A stretch of DNA of 5,863 nt from Pseudomonadota bacterium (GTDB taxonomy: Bacteria > Pseudomonadota > Alphaproteobacteria > UBA2136 > UBA6156), in contig RFNJ01000045.1 in assembly GCA_009927255.1 (NCBI GenBank), positions 1 through 5,863 on the forward strand. The letters are read 5' to 3'. Position 1 is the first letter of the stretch. Every line of letters starts with the position of its first letter. A program made the position numbers and the translations under genes. The notes beneath the pieces were generated by a model. It ran no database searches, was not told the DNA's origin, and saw only the letters and a list, made by a program, of their open reading frames with translations. Of this stretch, positions 1-5,805 are shown in pieces.

Positions 1-32
1 GCCAGCCACTATGCTGGCTTCGGGGCGCCCAG
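1..32. repeat. Hairpin repeat, copy 1 (cut by left window edge)
   Basis: GCCAGC (1-6) and GCTGGC (13-18) form a perfect 6-bp stem around the loop CACTAT (7-12). It is followed by TTCG (19-22), a GGGC segment (23-26) and GCCCAG (27-32). The same order occurs in the hairpin at the right end of the window (5806-5863): loop CACTAC, then a stem ending TTCG, then GGGT, then GCCC. The stem bases differ between the two copies but pair within each, so this looks like a structured dispersed element whose left arm lies just outside the window. A role as an intergenic palindromic repeat or a transcript-end structure is inferred. Confidence 0.55.
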
Positions 33-82
33 CCTGAGCCCGGGGTTACAAAAAACTCAACTCAACAATAGGTTAAAACCAA

Positions 83-97
83 AGGCCCACAAGGCCT
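83..97. other. Small inverted repeat upstream of atpC
   Basis: AGGCC (83-87) and GGCCT (93-97) pair around the loop CACAA, followed by the short pyrimidine stretch CTTCCC. The 5-bp stem and weak tail make it at best a poor terminator or attenuator between whatever lies upstream and atpC. I see no coding sequence in 1-133. Confidence 0.25.
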
Positions 98-111
98 CTT
101 CCCATGTGCCA

Positions 112-117
112 TATAAT
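112..117 (+). promoter_or_regulatory. Perfect TATAAT -10 box upstream of atpC
   Basis: TATAAT lies 16 bases before the atpC start codon. No good -35 hexamer is found at 16-18 bp upstream (the 17-bp position reads ACAAGG), and there is no TGn extension. If used, transcription would begin near 124, leaving a leader of only about 10 bases with no Shine-Dalgarno. That would make atpC transcribed apart from any upstream atp genes. The lack of a -35 keeps confidence moderate. Confidence 0.4.
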
Positions 118-133
118 CAGTTAAAAAGCCCCC

Positions 134-400
134 ATGAAATTCACCCTCCTCACCCCCAGCCAGCAACTTGCCGAAACCGAAGCCGCCAGCATCACCATCC
201 CTGGCGAAAGCGGCCAGTTCGGCGTCCTCCCCGGCCACATGCCGCTGGTCAGCACGCTGCAAAAGGGCGGCCACGTCAGCGTCACCACCCCCCAAGGCCA
301 AACTCAAACCTTCACCGTCACCGGCGGAGTAGTCGAAGTCACCCCCACCCAAACCACCATCTTGGCCGAATCTGCCGAAATCTCAACCCAAGCCGCCTAA
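134..400 (+). CDS. atpC: F1Fo ATP synthase epsilon subunit, short form (N-terminal domain only)
   Basis: This 88-residue protein matches the N-terminal beta-sandwich domain of the F-type ATP synthase epsilon subunit, part of the central stalk with gamma that couples proton flow through Fo to ATP synthesis in F1. The signature is GESGQFGVLPGHMPLVSTL at residues 24-42, followed by the conserved GGVVEV at 64-69. Family members usually run to about 130-140 residues and end in a two-helix domain that can inhibit ATP hydrolysis. Here the protein stops after ILAESAEI plus a short tail, so that helical domain is absent. Reading continues cleanly to TAA with no sign of a frameshift. Short epsilon subunits are known in some lineages (for example Rickettsia-like and Bacteroidetes/Chlorobi forms), so this is probably natural. 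The ATG lacks a clear Shine-Dalgarno. The stop codon abuts the acyltransferase ATG. Confidence 0.9.
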   Translation: MKFTLLTPSQQLAETEAASITIPGESGQFGVLPGHMPLVSTLQKGGHVSVTTPQGQTQTFTVTGGVVEVTPTQTTILAESAEISTQAA

Positions 401-1417
401 ATGGCCCCCACCCGCCTACTCTGGCCGGATGTCACCAAGGGCCTCGCCATCATTCTCATCGTCTTGGGCCACGTGCTGCGCGGCCTCCAAAGCGCCAACC
501 TCCTCCCCGCCAACTTTCCGTTCCAGTTGATAGACACCCTCATCTACACCATCCACGTGCCGGTGTTTTTCTTTATCTCCGGCTATTTCCTCACCCTCGC
601 CGCCAGCCAAAGCTGGCCCCAGTTCCTTAAAAATAAACTGCTATGGATAGCCCTGCCCTACCTGCTCTGGTCAGCCCTCCAAGGCAGTGTCGGCGTGCTC
701 CTCGCTGGCAGCACCAACCACACCGTCACGTGGCAGCACGTGCTGGCCACCCCATGGTATCCCTTGGGCCAGTTCTGGTTCCTCCACGCCCTGCTAGTGC
801 TGCAACTGCTGTTGTTCGCCCTCCGTAAAACCCCCCTCAGCTTCCTCTGGCTGCTCGCCATCGCGGGCTGGCTGTTCGGCCACGCATTCGGCTGGCGGCT
901 CGATGGCTCCAACCTCAGCTGGCCGTTCTACGCCATCTTCCTGCTGGCCGGATACCACTGCAAGCAACTCACCCCCCTCCTCACCACAAAAATCACCCCC
1001 ATTCGCCACCCCCTCATCATCACCTTAATCCCCATCGTGCTCTTTATCATCACCGAAGCCACCCTGCTCCAAAGCGGCATCCGCTACGGCTCACCATGGC
1101 TGCTGGCGGGGAACATCACCGCCATCGCCGCCATGCTCGCCCTCGGCCACCTGCTCAGCCAGCCCGTGCGTTGGCTAAGCCACCTCACCCGCTTCCTGCA
1201 ATGGGCAGGCCAAGGCTCCATGGCCATTTTGGTGATGCACATCCTCGCCACCGCTGGCACCCGCATCATCCTCGAAAAACTCGCTCCCCTCCTCACCATC
1301 ACCCCCACCCCAACCCTCCACATCGTGGCCGGAACCTTGGTCGGCACCCTCGCCCCCCTCCTCGCCCTCACAGTCCTGAAAAAGCTCAACCTAAACCCCC
1401 TCCTCGGCCTCCGCTAA
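401..1417 (+). CDS. Integral membrane acyltransferase, acyltransferase-3 family
   Basis: This 338-residue protein is very hydrophobic, with about ten predicted membrane segments: roughly residues 15-30, 45-68, 80-103, 125-141, 146-165, 174-187, 201-223, 233-256, 273-291 and 305-328. The N-terminus WPDVTKGLAIILIVLGHVLRG (8-28), with Asp10, Lys13 and His24, and the later HVPVFFFISGYF (52-63) and FWFLHALL (125-132) are typical of the OafA/NodX-type family. These inner-membrane enzymes transfer acetyl or other acyl groups to sugars, lipopolysaccharide, peptidoglycan or small molecules. Length fits the single-domain form with no fused SGNH domain. The start immediately follows the atpC stop (TAAATG) and has no Shine-Dalgarno, so translation is probably coupled to atpC. 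The substrate cannot be read from the sequence, and no sugar-biosynthesis genes lie nearby. Third positions are extremely C-rich. Confidence 0.85.
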   Translation: MAPTRLLWPDVTKGLAIILIVLGHVLRGLQSANLLPANFPFQLIDTLIYTIHVPVFFFISGYFLTLAASQSWPQFLKNKLLWIALPYLLWSALQGSVGVLLAGSTNHTVTWQHVLATPWYPLGQFWFLHALLVLQLLLFALRKTPLSFLWLLAIAGWLFGHAFGWRLDGSNLSWPFYAIFLLAGYHCKQLTPLLTTKITPIRHPLIITLIPIVLFIITEATLLQSGIRYGSPWLLAGNITAIAAMLALGHLLSQPVRWLSHLTRFLQWAGQGSMAILVMHILATAGTRIILEKLAPLLTITPTPTLHIVAGTLVGTLAPLLALTVLKKLNLNPLLGLR

Positions 1418-1424
1418 AACGTTA

Positions 1425-1453
1425 TATACACATTACCCACAATCTGTTAAATT
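1425..1453 (+). promoter_or_regulatory. Possible promoter of the 172-residue gene
   Basis: TATACA (1425-1430, 4 of 6 matches to the -35 consensus), a 17-bp spacer and TAAATT (1448-1453, 4 of 6 to the -10), preceded by the extension TGT (1445-1447 reads TGT). The 92-base gap after the acyltransferase is AT-richer here than its surroundings. Transcription would start near 1460, leaving a leader of about 50 bases. The match is weak and unproven. Confidence 0.3.
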
Positions 1454-1498
1454 CACCCCGCGCGGCATCTCTAAGCATTCCTCTCAACCTTGGCAAAC

Positions 1499-1503
1499 AG
1501 GAG
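1499..1503 (+). promoter_or_regulatory. Shine-Dalgarno AGGAG for the 172-residue gene
   Basis: AGGAG sits 6 bases before the ATG at 1510. It is the best ribosome-binding site among the + strand genes and fixes this start, although the same frame stays open much further upstream through the acyltransferase gene. Confidence 0.75.
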
Positions 1504-1509
1504 TCATCC

Positions 1510-2028
1510 ATGCCAAAAACTGTCTTAAAGCCTCGTGTTATCATGGAGCCGGTTCGCGTCCCCTGTGGGGTCGCCGCCGATATCTTCCGTGAAGCCTACG
1601 ACCTCGCCAGCCACGCCACCCGCGGGCATTTCACCATGCCCGAGCGTGCAACGCTGCAAGCACGTATCGACCGCGCGGAAGGCATCTCCCACCAATGGAG
1701 TTTCCCTGCATTGCAGAAGCCATGGGAGCAACTGCGCGCCAGTGTTCAGCTAAGGGTAGAAGCCCTCACGAATCGCGAAGCCAGCCAGCCTCGCGGCAGT
1801 GAAGGCCACAACCCCGAATGGTTCAAGTGGCAAGTAGCCCTCACAGCAATCGATGCCTTTATGGCCAACGATCTCGTGCTGTCCGAAGAGCTGCTCAACA
1901 AGGCCCGCGCCTACTGGTCTCTCCACGACAAGGCCCGCGTGCCCCGTGGCAAGCGGTTCCACAAGCGCAAGCACCTCGAGCGTGAAAACGCCCGTCTGCG
2001 TGCCGAACTGGCCCGCCTGAAGAAATAA
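1510..2028 (+). CDS. Uncharacterised basic protein with C-terminal coiled coil
   Basis: I do not recognise this 172-residue protein. No signal peptide or membrane segment is visible. The N-terminal part (about 1-90) is mixed and probably helical, with one cysteine (Cys19) and tryptophans at 64 and 72. Residues 91-103 form a polar, Gly/Pro/Ser-rich linker. A second helical stretch (104-140) contains EWFKWQ and SEELLNKARAYW. The last 32 residues are strongly basic (KRFHKRKH, about 148-155), then LERENARLRAELARLKK with leucines at 156, 163, 167 and 170, a short leucine-zipper-like coiled coil. A basic patch next to a coiled coil could mean nucleic-acid binding or a multimeric structural role, but that is inference. 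The start is set by AGGAG six bases upstream. The gene ends just before a strong terminator, so it is probably a single transcription unit. Its C/G balance is more even than in the neighbouring + genes, hinting at different selection or a different origin. Confidence 0.8.
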   Translation: MPKTVLKPRVIMEPVRVPCGVAADIFREAYDLASHATRGHFTMPERATLQARIDRAEGISHQWSFPALQKPWEQLRASVQLRVEALTNREASQPRGSEGHNPEWFKWQVALTAIDAFMANDLVLSEELLNKARAYWSLHDKARVPRGKRFHKRKHLERENARLRAELARLKK

Positions 2029-2037
2029 CAGAAAACG

Positions 2038-2064
2038 AAGAAGGGGCCCCAAAGGCCCCTTTTT
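2038..2064. terminator. Rho-independent terminator, probably bidirectional
   Basis: AAGGGGCC (2041-2048) and GGCCCCTT (2054-2061) form a perfect 8-bp stem with a 5-base loop CCAAA, extended by A-T and G-T pairs to 2038/2064. On the + strand the stem ends in a run of five T; on the - strand it is followed by CTTCGTTTT. It lies 10 bases after the 172-residue gene and between convergent genes, so it most likely ends that transcript and may also stop the aminotransferase transcript from the other side. Confidence 0.85.
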
Positions 2065-2083
2065 CACGGCTATGCCAACCAAA

Positions 2084-2123
2084 GCTTGGCTCGCCGGAGC
2101 CCGCAGGGCGTAGGCGGCCAAGC
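2084..2123. repeat. Large imperfect hairpin at the aminotransferase 3' end
   Basis: Three nested stems are visible. GCTTGGC (2084-2090) pairs with GCCAAGC (2117-2123). After a one-base bulge T, CGCC (2092-2095) pairs with GGCG (2113-2116). After the internal loop GGA/GTA, GCCC (2099-2102) pairs with GGGC (2106-2109) around the loop GCA. It lies 4 bases beyond the aminotransferase stop. It has no long T tract, so it may be a palindromic intergenic repeat or an mRNA 3'-end stabiliser more than a classic terminator. It is a different design from the hairpins at the window edges. Confidence 0.6.
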
Positions 2124-2127
2124 GCCT

Positions 2128-3345
2128 TTACTTCATCCCCATAACAAACCTCCCCACCCGCCCCAGCGCCTCCGTCAACTCAACCGCCTTGCCCGCATAG
2201 CTCATCCGAATAGCACCAGCATCGCCAAAAGCCCCCCCCGGCACACACGCCACCTTTTCTTCCGCCAGCAGCGCCTCACAAAACGCCACATCATCGGCAA
2301 TTTTGCGGCCACCAGCACTGGTTTTGCCAAACAAACCTTTAATCTGAGGAAAAACATAAAACGCTCCCTCCGGCTTCGGGCACGGTAACTTCATCGCCGC
2401 CAGCGCCACTAGCGTCTCATCGCGCTGTTTCACCAACCGCGTGCGCTGAGTCTCCAAAAACTCCTGCGGGCCACTCAAAGCCGCCGCCGCCGCCGCCATT
2501 GGCACGGCGGGCAGATTGGTAAAGCTCTGACTGGTCAAAGTCAGTAAGCTATCAATCACCACTTTCGGCGCCGCCACCATCCCCACCCGCCAGCCCGGCA
2601 TGCCATAGGTCTTGCTCACGCTCTGCACAACAATCAGCCGCTGCTTCAGTTCAGGGTGCTTATCCAGCAACTGCGCCGCCCGCCCCCCCTTGCCATCCGC
2701 GCCGCCATCAAACACCAGCATGTCATAAATATCATCACTAATCACCCACACATCCGGCCGCTGCGCCAAAACCGCGCCAATCGCCGCCACTTCATCCGCG
2801 GTATAAAGCATCCCCGTCGGGTTACTCGGATTATTAAACAATACAATCTTGGTCTTGGGCGTCAGCGCCGCCGCCAACTGCTCGGCACTCAGCTTATACC
2901 CATGCGCGGCGTCCGCCGCTGGCATCACCGGCACCCCCCCCACAATTTTGACCATTTCCGGATAACTCGCCCAGTAAGGCGCGGGCACCACCACCTCATC
3001 GCCTTCATCTACCAAGGCCAGCAGCAGATTAAACAACGCGCCCTTGCCCCCCACCTGCGCACACACTTCGTTCTCGGCATAATCAAACCCGCGCTGGCGC
3101 ATGCTGGCTACAAAAGCCTTCACCAACTCAGGGCTGCCCCGCCCCGCCAAATAATCGCCATTGTCGGCATCCACCGCCGCCTTGGCCGCATCATAAACAT
3201 GCTTGGGCGGCAAAAACCCCGGCACGCCAATGCTCAAACTCAGCACATTTTCACCCTTGGCTTTCAGCTCCCGCGCCGCATTCGCCACCTTAATAATCGG
3301 GCTCGCCTGCACCACACTCATCCGCTTGGCTAAATTCAAACTCAT
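2128..3345 (-). CDS. Aspartate aminotransferase-like enzyme (class I/II, PLP-dependent)
   Basis: This 405-residue enzyme is of the fold-type I aminotransferase family, closest in motif layout to bacterial AspC/AatA-type aspartate aminotransferases. These cytoplasmic homodimers exchange amino groups between aspartate/oxaloacetate and glutamate/2-oxoglutarate; some also use prephenate or aromatic substrates. Visible landmarks are PYWASYPEM (122-131, Trp125), NNPSNPTG (171-178), SDDIY (203-207) with the PLP-contacting Asp and Tyr, the Schiff-base lysine Lys245 in SVSKTYGMPGWRVG, and Arg380 in AIRMSYA for the substrate carboxylate. Length is normal. The N-terminal loop that commonly reads GEPDF is GVPGF here (40-44). 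The start at 3345 is chosen because GGAAGG lies 7 bases upstream and the family typically begins just before this point; the frame stays open to 3462 but the extra residues look non-coding. The gene is convergent with the unknown gene and divergent from aconitase. Codons end mostly in G, opposite to the C-ending + genes. Confidence 0.9.
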   Translation of the reverse strand: MSLNLAKRMSVVQASPIIKVANAARELKAKGENVLSLSIGVPGFLPPKHVYDAAKAAVDADNGDYLAGRGSPELVKAFVASMRQRGFDYAENEVCAQVGGKGALFNLLLALVDEGDEVVVPAPYWASYPEMVKIVGGVPVMPAADAAHGYKLSAEQLAAALTPKTKIVLFNNPSNPTGMLYTADEVAAIGAVLAQRPDVWVISDDIYDMLVFDGGADGKGGRAAQLLDKHPELKQRLIVVQSVSKTYGMPGWRVGMVAAPKVVIDSLLTLTSQSFTNLPAVPMAAAAAALSGPQEFLETQRTRLVKQRDETLVALAAMKLPCPKPEGAFYVFPQIKGLFGKTSAGGRKIADDVAFCEALLAEEKVACVPGGAFGDAGAIRMSYAGKAVELTEALGRVGRFVMGMK

Positions 3346-3352
3346 CGTCATA

Positions 3353-3358
3353 CCTTCC
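3353..3358 (-). promoter_or_regulatory. Shine-Dalgarno GGAAGG deciding the aminotransferase start
   Basis: On the minus strand GGAAGG precedes the ATG at 3345 by 7 bases. In-frame ATGs also occur at 3351 and 3360, but they sit almost against or overlap this site, so they would lack proper spacing. This favours the protein beginning MSLNLAKRM. Confidence 0.65.
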
Positions 3359-3366
3359 ATTTTTTT

Positions 3367-3422
3367 GCAACGTGCTATCCAAGCACTTCCCGCAACGCAC
3401 CGCAACCATCTTCCCAAGCACT
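3367..3422. repeat. Tandem imperfect direct repeat between divergent genes
   Basis: GCAAC-N7-CCAAGCACT occurs twice, at 3367-3387 and 3402-3422, 35 bp apart, matching at 16 of 21 positions. The first copy also contains the dyad GTGCT-ATCCA-AGCAC (3372-3386). The second copy overlaps the proposed aconitase -35. Such an arrangement could be paired operator sites for a regulator of one or both divergent genes. It could also be a chance duplication. Confidence 0.35.
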
Positions 3423-3439
3423 GCACAACGGCGTATAAC
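3411..3439 (+). promoter_or_regulatory. Likely promoter of the aconitase gene
   Basis: TTCCCA (3411-3416, 4 of 6) and TATAAC (3434-3439, 5 of 6) are separated by exactly 17 bp. Transcription would begin near 3446, about 28 bases before the aconitase ATG. The leader (AAAGCTAAAAGC just before ATG) has no recognisable Shine-Dalgarno. Confidence 0.45.
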
Positions 3440-3473
3440 CACACCATTATTTTAACAAACAAAAGCTAAAAGC

Positions 3474-5765
3474 ATGCAACACATCGAATCCACCCCCGCC
3501 TTCGTCCAAACCACTTTCAGCAAGATTGCCAACAATCTCAAAGTCATCCGTAAGCGGTTGCAGCGCCCTCTCACTCTCACCGAAAAAATCCTCTACGGCC
3601 ACCTCCACAACCCCGAGTCCGCCGAGCTCAACCGCGGCGAAAGCTACATCGAATTGCACCCTGATAGAGTTATTTTGCAAGACGCCACCGCCCAAATGGC
3701 CATCCTCCAATTCATGCAAGCGCAAAAAAACGAAGCCGCCGTGCCCGTCACCGTCCATTGCGACCACCTCATCCGCGCCTATCAGGGCGCCAAGGCGGAC
3801 ATGAAAACCGCCAACACCGAAAACGAAGAAGTCTATAAGTTTCTGAACGATGCCAGCCAACGCTACGGCTTCGGCTTCTGGAAACCCGGCGCCGGCATCA
3901 TCCACCAAGTCGCGCTGGAACAATACGCCTTCCCCGGCATGATGATGATCGGCACCGACAGCCACACCCCCAACGGCGGGGGCCTCGGCAGCTTCGCCAG
4001 CGGCGTCGGCGGTGCCGATGCGGTCGACGTCATGGTCGGCCTGCCATGGGAAGTCCTCCACCCCTACATCGTCGGTGTCAAACTCACCGGCCAACTGCAA
4101 GGCTGGGCCGCACCGAAGGACGTCATCCAAAAGCTACTGCACATCCTCACCTGCGAAGGCGGCACCAACCGCGTGATCGAATATTTCGGCGAAGGCTGCC
4201 AAACCATCAGCGCCACCGGCAAAGCCACCATCTGCAATATGGGGGCCGAACTCGGCGCCACCACCAGCATCTTTCCGTATGATGAGCGGATGGACACCTA
4301 CCTCAAAGTCACCAACCGCACCAATCTGCTCCAACACCTCCACAACTTCCGCGAAAACTTGGTCGCCGACCCCGAAACCGCCAAAGCCCCCGAAGACTAC
4401 TACGATTTGGTCATCGAAATTAACCTCAGCGAACTCGAGCCCAGCCTCGTCGGCCCGCACAGCCCGGATGCCTTCGCCAAGGCCTCGGAAATGCCCAGCC
4501 ACCTCACCAGCCAACGGGTGAAAGACCTCAATAAAGGCCAGCCCGCCCCCGCCAACCTCACCTTCGCGCTGATTGGCAGCTGCACCAACAGCAGCTACGA
4601 AGACATGGGCCGGATTTCGCTGATTGCCGACCAACTGCTCGAACACGGCGTCAAGCTCAAATGCCCCCTGATGGTCACACCGGGCAGCGAGCAAGTCCAC
4701 GCCACCATCAAGCGCGACGGCCAACTGGAAAAACTTGAAAAACTCGGTGCCACCGTCCTCGCCAACGCCTGCGGCCCCTGCATCGGCCAATGGCAGCGAG
4801 ACGACGTCAAGGAAGGCACGCTCAACAGCATTATCAGCAGCTACAACCGCAACTTCCCCAAACGCAACGACGGCTTCGCCAGCACCTGCAGCTTTATTGC
4901 TAGCCCCGAAACCGTCCTCGCCTACGCCGTGTTTGGCCGCCTGGATGTGGACCCCTTCACCACCCCCATCACCGGCGCCAACGGCAAAACCTTCACTCTC
5001 AAAGCCCCCACCGAAGTCGCCGAAGTCCCAAGCAAGGGCTTTGTGCCAGATGAAGTCGGCTACCAAGGCCCCAGCCACAAACCCGGCCCCGAAGTCAAGG
5101 TCAACCCAACCTCCGACCGCCTGCAAATCCTCCGCCCGTTCGATAAATGGAACGGCCAAGATTACGGCAACTTACCCCTGCTTATTAAAGCCAAAGGTAA
5201 ATGCACAACAGACCACATTAGCCCCGCTGGCCCATGGCTCAAGTATCGCGGGCACCTCGATAACATCTCCAACAACATGTATCTCGGCGTCATCAACGCC
5301 TTCACCGGCGCTGCTGGCAAAGTTATGTGGGAAGGCAAAGAAGTCGGCCCCGCCGACAAAGCCCGCGCATTGAAGGCCAAAAATCAGGGATGGGTGTTTG
5401 TCGGCGATCAAAACGTCGGCGAAGGCAGTAGCCGCGAACACGCCGCCATGTGCCCGCGCTGGCTCGGCTGCCGCGTCGCCATCGCCCGCAGCTTCGCGCG
5501 CATCCACCAGTCCAACCTGAAAAAACAAGGCATCCTCCCCCTCACCTTCGCCAACCCCAAGGACTACGACCTCATCGAGGCAACGGATACCCTCAGCTTC
5601 CACAACCTGGCCAAACTCCAACCCGGCCAGCCAGTCGAATGCACCATCACCCACGCCGACGGCGCCACGATAAAAATCAAGCTCAACCACACCTTTAACC
5701 AAGAGCAAATCGCCTGGTTCAAAGCCGGCAGCGCCCTCAACGCATTAAACGCTAAGGCCGCCTAA
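3474..5765 (+). CDS. Aconitate hydratase, mitochondrial type
   Basis: This 763-residue enzyme interconverts citrate and isocitrate through cis-aconitate in the TCA cycle, using a [4Fe-4S] cluster in the cytoplasm. The ligands are visible: Cys370 in GSCTNSS, and Cys433 and Cys436 in NACGPC, with the same 63 and 3 residue spacing as in mammalian mitochondrial aconitase. Active-site stretches include HCDH (95-98), GIIHQ (141-145), GTDSHTPNGGG (160-170), SYNRNF..RND (456-466), KCTTDHIS (576-583), KYRGHLDNISNN (590-601) and GEGSSREHAA (649-658). The three-domain core is followed by a linker (about 510-560) and the swivelling fourth domain. Length and motifs match the mitochondrial (ACO2-like) subfamily, not AcnA (about 890 residues) or AcnB (about 860). 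The beginning IRKRLQRPLTLTEKILYGHL also matches that group, without a targeting peptide. It appears monocistronic and divergent from the aminotransferase, which also handles oxaloacetate-linked carbon. No truncation or missing key residue is seen. Confidence 0.96.
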   Translation: MQHIESTPAFVQTTFSKIANNLKVIRKRLQRPLTLTEKILYGHLHNPESAELNRGESYIELHPDRVILQDATAQMAILQFMQAQKNEAAVPVTVHCDHLIRAYQGAKADMKTANTENEEVYKFLNDASQRYGFGFWKPGAGIIHQVALEQYAFPGMMMIGTDSHTPNGGGLGSFASGVGGADAVDVMVGLPWEVLHPYIVGVKLTGQLQGWAAPKDVIQKLLHILTCEGGTNRVIEYFGEGCQTISATGKATICNMGAELGATTSIFPYDERMDTYLKVTNRTNLLQHLHNFRENLVADPETAKAPEDYYDLVIEINLSELEPSLVGPHSPDAFAKASEMPSHLTSQRVKDLNKGQPAPANLTFALIGSCTNSSYEDMGRISLIADQLLEHGVKLKCPLMVTPGSEQVHATIKRDGQLEKLEKLGATVLANACGPCIGQWQRDDVKEGTLNSIISSYNRNFPKRNDGFASTCSFIASPETVLAYAVFGRLDVDPFTTPITGANGKTFTLKAPTEVAEVPSKGFVPDEVGYQGPSHKPGPEVKVNPTSDRLQILRPFDKWNGQDYGNLPLLIKAKGKCTTDHISPAGPWLKYRGHLDNISNNMYLGVINAFTGAAGKVMWEGKEVGPADKARALKAKNQGWVFVGDQNVGEGSSREHAAMCPRWLGCRVAIARSFARIHQSNLKKQGILPLTFANPKDYDLIEATDTLSFHNLAKLQPGQPVECTITHADGATIKIKLNHTFNQEQIAWFKAGSALNALNAKAA

Positions 5766-5779
5766 AAAAACCAAATAAA

Positions 5780-5796
5780 GCCCCCAAACCAGGGGC
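5780..5796 (-). terminator. Hairpin with T-rich tail on the minus strand
   Basis: GCCCC (5780-5784) and GGGGC (5792-5796) form a 5-bp stem around a 7-base loop. On the + strand the stem is followed by CTCCGTG, not a T tract. On the - strand it is followed by TTTATTTGG and then seven T, which is terminator-like. It may therefore end a convergent gene lying right of the window, with only partial activity after aconitase. Confidence 0.4.
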
Positions 5797-5805
5797 CTCC
5801 GTGCC

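Noticed and set aside
106..630. 174-residue open frame across atpC and the acyltransferase
   Set aside because: Pro/His/Arg-rich off-frame reading of two recognisable genes.
1096..1509. Open frame running into the 172-residue gene from inside the acyltransferase gene
   Set aside because: The translation is Pro/His/Arg-rich, typical of an off-frame reading of C-rich coding DNA. A strong Shine-Dalgarno sets the real start at 1510.
2484..2503. GCC-like trinucleotide run that looks like a microsatellite
   Set aside because: It encodes the alanine run in residues 284-289 of the aminotransferase, a small stretch inside an intact gene.
2656..3333. 225-residue + strand open frame opposite the aminotransferase
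   Set aside because: Low-complexity His/Arg/Ile-rich translation and complete overlap with a gene bearing all catalytic motifs on the other strand.
3346..3462. 39-residue N-terminal extension of the aminotransferase
   Set aside because: It would cover the intergenic promoter region and resembles no family N-terminus. GGAAGG at proper spacing supports the ATG at 3345.
3447..4130. 227-residue antisense open frame over the aconitase 5' part
   Set aside because: Same antisense-shadow pattern, and it overlaps unmistakable aconitase sequence and its promoter region.
4134..5159. 341-residue open frame opposite the aconitase
   Set aside because: Gly/Ala/Val-rich antisense shadow of a strongly conserved aconitase with no motifs of its own. 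Long antisense frames are expected in GC-rich genes.
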